Assembly (NCBI GenBank): GCA_964476565.1
Contig: CAYZBG010000008.1
Coordinates: forward strand, 26,945 to 90,944
Direction of reading: 5' to 3'
Origin: CAMAXB01 sp964476565
GTDB taxonomy: Bacteria; Verrucomicrobiota; Verrucomicrobiia; Opitutales; Opitutaceae
DNA length: 64,000 nucleotides
The notes beneath the pieces are model-generated. The model did no database searches. It had not been told where the DNA came from and saw only the letters and a list, made by a program, of their open reading frames with translations. Below, in pieces: positions 44,113 through 54,179 of the stretch. A program made the translations under genes and the position numbers. Numbering within the stretch: position 1 is the first letter of the stretch; each line of letters opens with the position of its first letter.

Positions 44113-44802
44113 TCAGAGCCGCGCCAGGAGCCCGGGCAGCTCGCGGATCGATCCGATGGGGAAGAACCGCGGATGCACGGGGGGATGTTCAACCCGCTCA
44201 TGTTCCCACGTCAGGTGGTAGGGCACGTGGGCCGCGGCGCCGCCGAGGTCGAGCACCGGCAGGATGTCGCTCTTGATCGAGTTCCCAACCATGAGGAACT
44301 CATCCACGCGGATTTGGTGGCGCCTCAGGACTCGGTCGTAGGCATCGGTTGATTTTTCCGAGACGATCTCCACCGCGGCGAAGTGAGCGGCGAGACCCGA
44401 CCGGGCGACCTTGCGTTCCTGGTCGCGCAGGTCGCCTTTGGTGATGACCACAAGCCGGTGCGAGCGTGCGAGGTGGGACACGGTCTCCGCCACGCCGTCG
44501 AGCACGTGCACCGGGTGCGCGAGCATGTCCTGGGCAAGGCGGATGATGGCGTGGATCTCGTCGGCGCTGATCTGGCGGCCGCTGAGCTCGACGGCTGTTT
44601 CGATCGCGGACAGGGCAAAGCTCTTGATGCCGTAACCGTAGAGCTCGAGGTTGCGCATTTCCGTCGCGAACAATCGCCGGTCGACGGTGGCGGCGTCGTG
44701 GTAACGCGAGAGCAACGCGCGCAGCTTGGTGTGCGTTTCCTCAAAGATCGTTTCGTTGTGCCAGAGCGTGTCGTCCGCATCGAGGCCGATCGTTGTGATC
44801 AT
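44113..44802 (-). CDS. HAD-family hydrolase
   Basis: A 229-residue phosphatase-like protein. Motif I is GLDADDTLWHN with Asp8 and Asp10, motif II VVITKGD, a Lys in EIVSEKSTD and motif IV MVGNSIKSDILP with paired Asp. The cap is a helical insert after motif I. Members of this group dephosphorylate small metabolites; the substrate is not known. It lies in the same direction as glgA, 70 bp upstream of it. Confidence 0.85.
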   Translation of the reverse strand: MITTIGLDADDTLWHNETIFEETHTKLRALLSRYHDAATVDRRLFATEMRNLELYGYGIKSFALSAIETAVELSGRQISADEIHAIIRLAQDMLAHPVHVLDGVAETVSHLARSHRLVVITKGDLRDQERKVARSGLAAHFAAVEIVSEKSTDAYDRVLRRHQIRVDEFLMVGNSIKSDILPVLDLGGAAAHVPYHLTWEHERVEHPPVHPRFFPIGSIRELPGLLARL

Positions 44803-44840
44803 GAGCGCAGGATGTGCGGGCCGGCGTCGTGCGAAAGCGA

Positions 44841-44872
44841 AAAGAAAACGGCGGCCTCGAAAGAGGCCGCCG
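44841..44872 (-). terminator. Terminator upstream of the HAD gene (ends hpf transcript)
   Basis: A perfect 10-bp stem CGGCGGCCTC (44849-44858) with 44863-44872 closed by a GAAA loop. Read leftward it is followed by TTTTCTTTT. It lies about 106 bp past the HPF stop and 39 bp before the HAD start codon, so it separates the two genes. Confidence 0.8.
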
Positions 44873-44880
44873 TAGGATTC

Positions 44881-44975
44881 TGTCGAGCGTCGAAGGTCCC
44901 AGTCCGACGGCCGCCATGCCCGCTTCGGCGAGCCGGTGTCGACGTTAGACGTTCCGACCTTCGACCTTCGACGGG
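44881..44975. repeat. Intergenic inverted-repeat element
   Basis: CGTCGAAGGTC at 44888-44898 is matched by GACCTTCGACG at 44963-44973, giving an 11-bp inverted repeat around 64 bases that include a short tandem CGACCTTCGACCTTCG. It sits between the HPF stop and its terminator. It looks like a dispersed non-coding repeat, but only one copy is in this window. Confidence 0.4.
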
Positions 44976-44978
44976 CAA

Positions 44979-45365
44979 CTACGTCGCCTTGGGCAGTTTG
45001 CCGCCGATCTCCACGCCGTGGGGATGATGGCGCTTTTCCTTCAGTTCGCTGTGGCGCCGGCGCAGGGCGGCGTCGAGCTTGTCGACCAGGGTGTCGATGG
45101 ACTTGTAGGCGTCCTCGCTGGCAACCGAGGCAAGAAGGTCGGGGCCGCTGATTTCGATGTGGCCCTTCGCGATGAACTGGCTGCCATGGGCGCGGGTCTT
45201 GTCCTGCTCGAGGTCGACGCGGACACGGACGATACGGGGTTCGTGGCGCAGCAGGCGGGAAACCTTATCCCGGACCACCTGCTTGAGCGCGTCGGTGAGC
45301 TCGAGGTGAATGCCACTGACGATGAGTTTCTTTTCGATCTCTTCAGGGGTGAGGTGGTTGGTCAT
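44979..45365 (-). CDS. hpf: Ribosome hibernation-promoting factor (HPF/RaiA family)
   Basis: A 128-residue protein of the short HPF/YfiA group that binds the 30S subunit in slow growth and blocks the decoding centre. The N-terminal IVSGIHLELTDALKQVVRDKVSRLLRHEPRI and the RVRVDLEQDKTR plus FIAKGHIEISGPDL strands match, followed by EDAYKSIDTLVDKLDAALRRR. The long-form dimerisation domain is absent, although the C-terminal tail is rich in basic residues. Three residues around the start are confirmed by the family's KLIVSG opening. Confidence 0.9.
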   Translation of the reverse strand: MTNHLTPEEIEKKLIVSGIHLELTDALKQVVRDKVSRLLRHEPRIVRVRVDLEQDKTRAHGSQFIAKGHIEISGPDLLASVASEDAYKSIDTLVDKLDAALRRRHSELKEKRHHPHGVEIGGKLPKAT

Positions 45366-45450
45366 ACGAAGAGTAAGACGCGGACGGCCGCAAAACGTTG
45401 CCGGAATCGGCGGCCTTTCGGGTTTTTGGTAGGGTGGGGCTTGGTTGGGA

Positions 45451-47778
<2,328 letters not shown>

Positions 47779-47830
47779 GAAAAGCGCTCAAGTGCAGCGC
47801 GCCGGCAGGGTGGAGCAAGGGAAAAGCAGA

Positions 47831-47923
47831 AGGAGCGGCGGCACTCTTGCCGCCGTGCCGGGAGCAGGACCGGGATGCGACCACTACCAACCCTAAATCG
47901 GCGGCAAGAGTGCCGCCGCTCCT
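47831..47923. repeat. REP-like palindromic element
   Basis: A 25-bp sequence AGGAGCGGCGGCACTCTTGC plus CGCCG (47831-47855) is repeated perfectly in inverted orientation at 47899-47923, with 43 bases between. Each arm contains its own small palindrome (GGCGGCA-CTCT-TGCCGCC). This is the layout of REP/BIME elements. It sits between the tex start and the KDG kinase terminator. One copy only in this window. Confidence 0.75.
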
Positions 47924-47937
47924 GCAGAATACGCGCA

Positions 47938-47969
47938 CAAAAAGACCCGGACGAGTGCCGTCCGGGTCT
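47938..47969 (-). terminator. Terminator of the KDG kinase operon
   Basis: An 11-bp stem, AGACCCGGACG (47943-47953) with CGTCCGGGTCT (47959-47969), 5-base loop. Read leftward it is followed by TTTTTGTG. It lies 25 bp past the kinase stop. Confidence 0.85.
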
Positions 47970-47993
47970 GCAGTTCTGATTTTAGGCGAATGC

Positions 47994-49091
47994 TCAGCGC
48001 ACGACGCGGGCGCCGCCGCCCTTCATGAGCTTCTCGATTTCCTTCTGGGTGGCCATCGAGGTGTCGCCCGGGGTGGTCGAGGCGAAGGCGCCGTGGGCTG
48101 CGCCGTAGTCGACCGCGGCCTGAGGATCGTTCTTCGAGAGGAAGCCGAACTGGAGGCCGGAGGCGAAGCTGTCGCCGCCGCCGACGCGGTCGAGGATCTC
48201 GAGTTCCGGATACTTGCGGCTCTCGTAGAACTTGCCGTCGTGCCAGAGAATCGCGCTCCAGTCATTCTTCGTCGCGGTGATGACGCGGCGGAGGGTGGTG
48301 GCGGCAACCTTGAAGTTGGGGTAGGCCTTCACGGCGGTCTCGATCATCTTCTTGAAGGCGTCGAGCTCGATGCTGCTGATGTTGTGGTCAACGCCCTCGA
48401 CTTCGAAGCCGAGGGAGGCGGTGAAGTCTTCCTCGTTGCCGATCATGACATCGACGTACTTGGCGATCTCGCGGTTGACCTCCTGAGCCTTCTTGAGGCC
48501 GCCGATGCTCTTCCAGAGGGAGGGGCGGTAGTTGAGGTCGTAGGAAACGATCGTGCCGTGCTTCTTCGCGGCCTTGACGGCCTCGATCGTCGTCTGGGCG
48601 GTGGTCTCGGACAAGGCGGCGTAGATGCCGCCGGTGTGGAACCAGCGCACCCCGAGCTTGCCGAAGATGTGCTCCCAGTTCACGTCGCCCGGCTTGATCT
48701 GCGAGGCGGCGGTGTTGCCGCGGTCGGGAACGCCGACGGCGCCGCGGATGCCGAAGCCGCGTTCAGTGAAGTTGAGGCCGTTGCGCACGGTGCGTCCGAT
48801 GCCGTCGTCCTCGCGCCAGAGGATGAAGTCGGTGGCGACGCCGCCCTGCATGATGAAGTCCTCGATGAGGTGACCGACCTCGTTGTCGACGAAGGCGGTG
48901 ACGACGGCCGTCTTCAGGCCGAAGCACTTCCGCAGGCCGCGGGAGGTGTTGTACTCGCCGCCGCCTTCCCAGGCGGTGAAGGAGCGGGCGGTGCGGACCC
49001 GGCCCTCGCCGGGATCAAGGCGAAGCATGACCTCGCCGAGCGAGATCTGATCGAAGGCGCAACTGGATGCGGGTTTGATGGTAAGGCTCAT
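47994..49091 (-). CDS. 2-keto-3-deoxygluconate kinase-like PfkB-family sugar kinase
   Basis: A 365-residue ribokinase-fold enzyme. The N-terminal sugar site is SLGEVMLRLDPGEGR and GGGEYNTSRGLRKCFGLKTA, as in KDG kinases (GGAExN variant). The catalytic block is DRVGGGDSFASGLQFG, with the base Asp307 (GGGDS 304-308). It would phosphorylate KDG to KDPG, the substrate of the aldolase at 3354-3992. It is the last gene of a leftward three-gene operon with an Ldh-family and a 2-hydroxyacid dehydrogenase (29- and 41-bp gaps). The ATG at 49089-49091 matches the family start. Confidence 0.85.
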   Translation of the reverse strand: MSLTIKPASSCAFDQISLGEVMLRLDPGEGRVRTARSFTAWEGGGEYNTSRGLRKCFGLKTAVVTAFVDNEVGHLIEDFIMQGGVATDFILWREDDGIGRTVRNGLNFTERGFGIRGAVGVPDRGNTAASQIKPGDVNWEHIFGKLGVRWFHTGGIYAALSETTAQTTIEAVKAAKKHGTIVSYDLNYRPSLWKSIGGLKKAQEVNREIAKYVDVMIGNEEDFTASLGFEVEGVDHNISSIELDAFKKMIETAVKAYPNFKVAATTLRRVITATKNDWSAILWHDGKFYESRKYPELEILDRVGGGDSFASGLQFGFLSKNDPQAAVDYGAAHGAFASTTPGDTSMATQKEIEKLMKGGGARVVR

Positions 49092-49120
49092 GGGAGAAGA
49101 AGAGAGGAGGTTGAGGAGGC

Positions 49121-50215
49121 TCAGACGGCGACCTTGAAGTCGCTGAGTTTCCACGCGGGCTGATGGCACTCCGCGGCGATTTCGTTGAAGGCCTTGATCT
49201 CGGCTTCGGAGAAGAGCAGGCCGCCGTTGCGGGCCGAGCGTGCGGCGGCGGTGGCCTCGAGCTGGCCGGGCAGCATGCATTTCTCGTTACCGTGGCCGAG
49301 GATGTCGGCGATGACCGCCTTGACGTTGGCCTGCTGACCGCGGCCCTTGGCGAAATCGCCGGCGTTCAGCGCATCCGGGTGGATCACCTGGAAGAAGAAG
49401 CAGCAGGTGCCCTTGTCGCCGGCGGCCTTGTCCCAGCGGTTGCGGATGGTCGGCAGCGAGCCGCCGATGAAACCTGCGACGATCTCGTTGATGAGGGAAA
49501 GACCGTAGCCCTTGTGGGCGCCGAAGGGCAGAAGGTACTTCGCCTTGGTCGGGTCGGTCGTCATGACGCCGTTCTCGTCGACGGCGGCATCCGGAGGCAG
49601 GGACTTGCCTTCGCGCGCGAGTTGCTGGACGCGACCCATGGCGACGACGGAGGTGGCCCAGTCGATCACGATCGGGTAGCCGACGGATTCGGTCGTCGGG
49701 AAGCCCCACGAATGGGGATTGGTGCCGAGGGTGGGGAACTTGCCGCCGAACGGGACAACTTCGGCCAGGGCCGCGGTGCAGTTGGTGTACGCGAGGTAGC
49801 CCTTCTTCGCGGCGTCCATCACGTAGCCGCCGCCCCAGAGGTAGTGGAAGGCATTGTCGACCGAAACGGTGCCGACGCCGTACTGGTCGGCCAGTTTCAT
49901 GGCGGTATCCATCGCCGCGTAGGCGGTGGCCTGGCCGAGCTTGCGGTTGGCGTTCCAGATCTGGGCGGACGGGAAGCGGGACGGCTTCACCTCGATCGTG
50001 GCGTTGGGCCGGCAGCCCTGGGCGCCGGAACCGAACAGATGGTCAAGGTGGAGCGCCTTGAGGCCGTTGTGGGTGCGGATGCCGTGACGCGTGGCCTCGG
50101 CGCAGAAGCGCGCGCCGGCAACGGACTCATCAGCCGAGTATCCGCGGTGGCGATACGCTGCGGCGACGAGATCATTGTGCAGGGTTTCCGGGACGACGTA
50201 GAAGACTTCGCTCAT
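49121..50215 (-). CDS. Ldh-family (malate/L-lactate/ureidoglycolate dehydrogenase type) oxidoreductase
   Basis: A 364-residue NAD(P)-dependent enzyme of the LDH2/MDH2 family, not related to classical lactate dehydrogenase. Conserved parts are the His in RHGIRTHNGLKAL, YGVGTVSVDNAFHYLWGGGY, PFGGKFPTLGTNPHSWGFP and FGAHKGYGLSLINEIVAGFIGG. Family members reduce 2,3-diketo-L-gulonate, ureidoglycolate, sulfolactate or malate-like acids. Next to a KDG kinase a role in sugar-acid reduction is likely. It is the middle gene of the operon. Which cofactor it uses is not clear. Confidence 0.85.
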   Translation of the reverse strand: MSEVFYVVPETLHNDLVAAAYRHRGYSADESVAGARFCAEATRHGIRTHNGLKALHLDHLFGSGAQGCRPNATIEVKPSRFPSAQIWNANRKLGQATAYAAMDTAMKLADQYGVGTVSVDNAFHYLWGGGYVMDAAKKGYLAYTNCTAALAEVVPFGGKFPTLGTNPHSWGFPTTESVGYPIVIDWATSVVAMGRVQQLAREGKSLPPDAAVDENGVMTTDPTKAKYLLPFGAHKGYGLSLINEIVAGFIGGSLPTIRNRWDKAAGDKGTCCFFFQVIHPDALNAGDFAKGRGQQANVKAVIADILGHGNEKCMLPGQLEATAAARSARNGGLLFSEAEIKAFNEIAAECHQPAWKLSDFKVAV

Positions 50216-50256
50216 GGACGGGTCGGGGGAGGTGGCGGTTGGGCGGGGCGGTCGGA

Positions 50257-51237
50257 TCAGAAGACCTTCTTGACCGGCACCTCGGGGTTGACCTGGGCGA
50301 GCGGCTTGTCGCCGTTCACGGCGAGGATGAGGTTCTTCACCGCGGCGGAGGCCTGGCGCACCACGCTCTCGTAGGTGCGGGAAGCAACGTGGGGCGTGCA
50401 CACGACGTTGGGCAGCTTGAGCAGCGGGTGGTCGGCGCGCGGCGGCTCCTCGTCGAGCACGTCGGTGCCGTAGCCGCCCACCTGACCGGATTTGAGGGCT
50501 TCGACCAGGTCGGCGGTATGCACAACCTCGCCGCGGGCGCAGTTGAGGATGAGCACGCCCTTCTTCATCTTGGCGATGCTCCGGGTGTTGATCATGTCGC
50601 GCGTCTCGGGAGTCAGATTGGTGTGCAAGGACAGGTAGTCCGAAACGGCAAAGATCTCGTCGAGCGTCGCGGCGCGCTTGACGCCGTGCTGGGCGGCGAA
50701 TTTCTCGTCCCAGTAGACGTCGTAGGCGACCGGGTTCATGCCGAAGGCGCGGGCGCGGATGGCGACTTCCTTGCCGATGCGGCCGAGGCCGACGATGCCG
50801 ATCGTCTTGTCCAGCAGCTCATGGCCGGTCTTCCGTTTCCATCCTCCGGAGCGAGTGGAGTCGGTATGGAACAGGAGGTTTTTTTCCAGGGCCAGCAGCA
50901 GGAGGAAGGTGTGCTCTGCCACCGTCGTGTGGTTGACGCCCGGGGTGAAGAGCAACGGGATGCCGAACTCGGTGCAGCTCTTCACGTCGATCTTGTCGAC
51001 GCCGATGCCGTACTTGCTGATCACCTTGAGGCGCGGACGGGCCTTTTCGAGCACGGCGCGCGTGATCATGTCGTCGCCGCAGATGTAGGCGTCGATGTCG
51101 CCGACGAGGGCGAGGGTGTCGGCCTCGTTGAGCGGACCGCGGGCGCGGATGATTTCCCAGCCGGTGCCGGCGAGGAGCGAATGATGTTCACCGGGCGTAT
51201 CCTGGAAGGAAGTGGTGGTAAGGAGGATGCGTTTCAT
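50257..51237 (-). CDS. D-isomer 2-hydroxyacid dehydrogenase
   Basis: A 326-residue NAD-dependent dehydrogenase of the phosphoglycerate dehydrogenase-like family. The Rossmann loop is GIVGLGRIGKEV, and the catalytic Arg, Glu and His lie in NCARGEVVHTADL, VLDEEPPRADHPL and CTPHVASRT. There is no ACT domain, so it is not the long SerA form. It is the first gene of a leftward operon with the Ldh-family and KDG kinase genes. A role in reducing or oxidising a sugar acid is suggested by this context; a serine-synthesis role is possible but less likely. Confidence 0.87.
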   Translation of the reverse strand: MKRILLTTTSFQDTPGEHHSLLAGTGWEIIRARGPLNEADTLALVGDIDAYICGDDMITRAVLEKARPRLKVISKYGIGVDKIDVKSCTEFGIPLLFTPGVNHTTVAEHTFLLLLALEKNLLFHTDSTRSGGWKRKTGHELLDKTIGIVGLGRIGKEVAIRARAFGMNPVAYDVYWDEKFAAQHGVKRAATLDEIFAVSDYLSLHTNLTPETRDMINTRSIAKMKKGVLILNCARGEVVHTADLVEALKSGQVGGYGTDVLDEEPPRADHPLLKLPNVVCTPHVASRTYESVVRQASAAVKNLILAVNGDKPLAQVNPEVPVKKVF

Positions 51238-51380
51238 GGCGAAAGACGGAGCGAGGAGTGAGGAGGCAACCGGACGCGGGGCATGCGGTTGTGCGGAGGG
51301 AAGAGAAGTCCAAATCAGGCCCTGGGGCTTTGCACGCGCAGACTTGCTGACCGTTAACTTTCGGTGGCCCGGCGGTGGGG

Positions 51381-51454
51381 TGGTGCGGGCGGACGGAATC
51401 GAACCGTCGAAACCACTTTGGAAGAGTGGTGTTTTACCACTAAACTACGCCCGC
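51381..51454 (-). tRNA. tRNA-Gly(UCC)
   Basis: A 74-nt cloverleaf on the minus strand. The acceptor stem is GCGGGCG with CGCCCGC, the anticodon arm is CCACT-CTTCCAA-AGTGG giving anticodon UCC, and the T arm is GACGG-TTCGATT-CCGTC. The 3' CCA is encoded (complement of 51381-51383). The discriminator base is A, where E. coli tRNA-Gly has U. Confidence 0.95.
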
Positions 51455-51672
51455 AGAGGGAAACAAGGCGCGGATCGTCGGCAGGGGCGCGGACGGGGTC
51501 AAGCCGGGTTTGTCATGGACGTGGTGATCACGCGGGCCGACGCCGGGATGGACGACGTCCGGTGGAAAGGCGGAAAGGCGTTTCTGGGGGCGGGCCAAAA
51601 CTCGCACTTTTTTTACTGGCGGTAAGCGCAAATGATGTTGCGGGTGTGGGTTTTCCGCGTTTTTTTGGGTTC

Positions 51673-52854
51673 ATGGCTCTTCTCTCTTCTGCCCCCGCCG
51701 CTCCGGCCTCCGCGGCCCGTTCCGTGCCCTCGTTGACGGCCCGTCCGAATGTGAAGACGGCGCAAGCGCTGGCGAAGCAGAAGTCGCTCGAGCGAAAGGC
51801 GCAGAACTATCGCATTCCGCTCGCGGAACTGGCCATCTTCACGCAGCAGCTGGCGTCGCTGCTGACCGCGGGTCTGCCGTTGGTGCAATGCTTGGAGGCG
51901 CTGCAGGAGCAGACGGAAGACCCCGTGTTCCGCATCATCATCCGTGATGTGAAGTCGGACATCTCGTCAGGTAATTCGTTTTCCGCCTCGGTGAAGAAGT
52001 TTCCCAAGGCGTTCAACTCGCTGTTCATCTCGATGGTGGAGGCCGGTGAAGCTTCCGGTGCGCTGGCCGAGATTCTGGGCAAGGTCGCGTCCTATTTCGA
52101 AGCGAGCGTCAAGCTGAGCAAGAAGGTTAAGTCGGCTATGACGTACCCGATCGCGGTCATCGGTCTGGCGATCGCCCTGGTCAACGTGCTGCTCATTTTC
52201 GTGATCCCGGTCTTCGCTGCCATGTTCGCCGATTTCGGCGCGAAGCTGCCGGCCCCGACCCAGTTCCTGATCGATCTGTCAGACTTCCTGAAGTACAATT
52301 TCCACTGGATTGCGCTGGGGGCGTTTGCGGTGTACTGGGTGTTCCGCAAGTTCATTGCCACGCCCAAGGGCCGTCGGATCAAGGATCGGTTTCTCGTGCG
52401 GGCGCCGATCTTCGGCAACCTGGTCCACAAGATTGCGCTTTCGCGGTTCTGCCGCACCTACGCCACGCTAATGCGTTCAGGCGTGCCCATCCTGCGCACG
52501 CTGGAGATCGTCGCCTCGGCGAGCAACAAGGTCCAGGTTGAGGACGCTTGCGTGGAAATCTCCAAGCACGTCAGCCAAGGCGGTCAGGTGTCCGACATCC
52601 TGGCGATCAACCCGTTTTTCCCGCCGATGATGAAGCACATGGTCAAGGCGGGTGAGTCCACCGGTAACGTGGACGGCATGATGAACAAGATCGCAGACTT
52701 CTACGACGTCGAGTGTGAGGCCACCGTGGCATCGCTCACTTCGCTGATCGAGCCCATGCTGATCGTCTTCCTTGGCGTCGTGGTGGGCGGCATCGTCATG
52801 GCGATGTTCCTGCCGATCTTCCAGCTCGGTGCCGTGGCGGGCGGCTTGCAATAG
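51673..52854 (+). CDS. Type II secretion/type IV pilus inner-membrane protein (GspF/PilC family)
   Basis: A 393-residue platform protein for pilus or secretion-pilus assembly. Two copies of the GspF domain are visible: residues about 58-180 (LAIFTQQLASLLTAGLPLVQCLEAL) and 260-382 (LSRFCRTYATLMRSGVPILRTLEIV). Three membrane helices lie at about 155-180, 210-230 and 362-385. The N-terminal Ala/Ser-rich segment is variable. The ATG at 51673 gives this layout. No pilB, pilT or pilin gene is near, so the system's other parts are elsewhere. The regulator gene follows after 51 bp. Confidence 0.9.
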   Translation: MALLSSAPAAPASAARSVPSLTARPNVKTAQALAKQKSLERKAQNYRIPLAELAIFTQQLASLLTAGLPLVQCLEALQEQTEDPVFRIIIRDVKSDISSGNSFSASVKKFPKAFNSLFISMVEAGEASGALAEILGKVASYFEASVKLSKKVKSAMTYPIAVIGLAIALVNVLLIFVIPVFAAMFADFGAKLPAPTQFLIDLSDFLKYNFHWIALGAFAVYWVFRKFIATPKGRRIKDRFLVRAPIFGNLVHKIALSRFCRTYATLMRSGVPILRTLEIVASASNKVQVEDACVEISKHVSQGGQVSDILAINPFFPPMMKHMVKAGESTGNVDGMMNKIADFYDVECEATVASLTSLIEPMLIVFLGVVVGGIVMAMFLPIFQLGAVAGGLQ

Positions 52855-52905
52855 CCCACGCCCTGCCCCTTTGTGGGTGTTTTCCGCGCATGCGCGGACC
52901 CTCTC

Positions 52906-54162
52906 ATGCCTTCCGTCCTGATAGTCGACGACCTGCTCTCGATTCACGAGATGCTCGACGCGGTGATCCAACCGACCGGGTTTGCCACGTCGTTCGCGAC
53001 CGACGGGGAAAAGGCCCTGGTGCGGTACAAGGCCGAGAAGTTCGATCTCGTTTTGGCCGACATCGACATGAAGCCGATGGACGGCATTACCCTGCTCAAG
53101 CACCTCAAGGCCTACGATCCGAACTCCGTCGTGGTCATCATGACGGCCTATGCGAGCACCGAGAGCGCGATCCAGGCACTGAAGTTTGGCGCCTTTGACT
53201 ACCTGCAGAAGCCGTTCCGCGTCGATGAGCTGATCGCGACGCTGCGCCGGGGGCTCGAATACAAGCAGTTTCAGACCGAGCGGGCTTCGGCCACCGGAGT
53301 GCCGGTGGTGAAGGCGGCCGACCTCGAGCACCGCATCGTCGGATCGAGTCCGGCCATGCGAAAACTGCATCAACAGATCCGCAAGCTGGCCACCGTGCGG
53401 ACTCCGGTGCTGCTGCAGGGCGAGGCGGGAACGGGCAAGACGACGATTGCCGAGATTCTGCACGCCAGCAATGCCGGTCCCGACGCACCGTTCGTTGGCA
53501 TCGACTGCGCGCTCAGTTCGCTGGAGGACCTTCAGGCCGGATTGATGGGGGAGAACGGTTCCGGAGGCTCGTGGGTGGCGAAGGCGCGGGGTGGCACGCT
53601 TTTTCTGCAGAACCTGCAGAAACTCCCCCTCGCCATGCAGAAGGACCTCGTGAGCGTGTTGCGCAACACGGCGCATGGCTTCCGGTTGATCTGCACCAGC
53701 AACGAGGACCTCGAACGCCTCACGGATGAGGGCAAGTTCCATGACGAGCTGTTCTATCGGGTCGCGTCCCTGCCGGTCGTGCTGCCCCCGTTGCGCGAGC
53801 ACCCGGAGGACATTCCCCAGCTAATCCGGCACTTTGCCGGAAAAGCCACGAATCCTCACTTCGACGCCAATCTGATCGAGTTTTCCGACGACGCGCTGGC
53901 CGTCCTCAGCGCCCATGCGTGGCCGGGCAACGTGGTCGAATTGGGGCATACGATCACCAAGGTGGCGGCGACGGCGGATGCCCGGGTCGTCACGTCCGCA
54001 CAGCTCCCGCTCCGGCTCAAGGAGTTGTCGCAGTGGCCCTCGCTGGCCGATTTTTTGGCCGGGCACGAGAAGCAGTACATCGACATGGTGCTCCATGCCG
54101 CCCGTGGCGACAAGGCCGCGGCGGCGAAGGTGCTCGGGATCGATGTGGCTCGTCTAGGCTGA
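52906..54162 (+). CDS. Response regulator with degenerate sigma-54-activator AAA domain
   Basis: A 418-residue NtrC-like protein. The receiver (1-120) is normal with phospho-Asp52 (LADIDMKPMDG), Thr80 and Lys102. The AAA part keeps Walker A (GEAGTGKT, 172-179) and the late VELGHT block, but the GAFTGA loop for sigma-54 contact is absent around 213-222 (LMGENGSGGS), and the Walker B acids are replaced (TLFLQNL, 231-237). The Fis-type helix-turn-helix starts (391-410) but stops eight residues after the first helix, at residue 418. It therefore probably cannot activate sigma-54 or bind DNA normally. Shifting the frame does not restore a recognition helix. It lies 51 bp after a PilC gene. Confidence 0.85.
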   Translation: MPSVLIVDDLLSIHEMLDAVIQPTGFATSFATDGEKALVRYKAEKFDLVLADIDMKPMDGITLLKHLKAYDPNSVVVIMTAYASTESAIQALKFGAFDYLQKPFRVDELIATLRRGLEYKQFQTERASATGVPVVKAADLEHRIVGSSPAMRKLHQQIRKLATVRTPVLLQGEAGTGKTTIAEILHASNAGPDAPFVGIDCALSSLEDLQAGLMGENGSGGSWVAKARGGTLFLQNLQKLPLAMQKDLVSVLRNTAHGFRLICTSNEDLERLTDEGKFHDELFYRVASLPVVLPPLREHPEDIPQLIRHFAGKATNPHFDANLIEFSDDALAVLSAHAWPGNVVELGHTITKVAATADARVVTSAQLPLRLKELSQWPSLADFLAGHEKQYIDMVLHAARGDKAAAAKVLGIDVARLG

Positions 54163-54179
54163 CGGGCGGTCGGTCCGGA

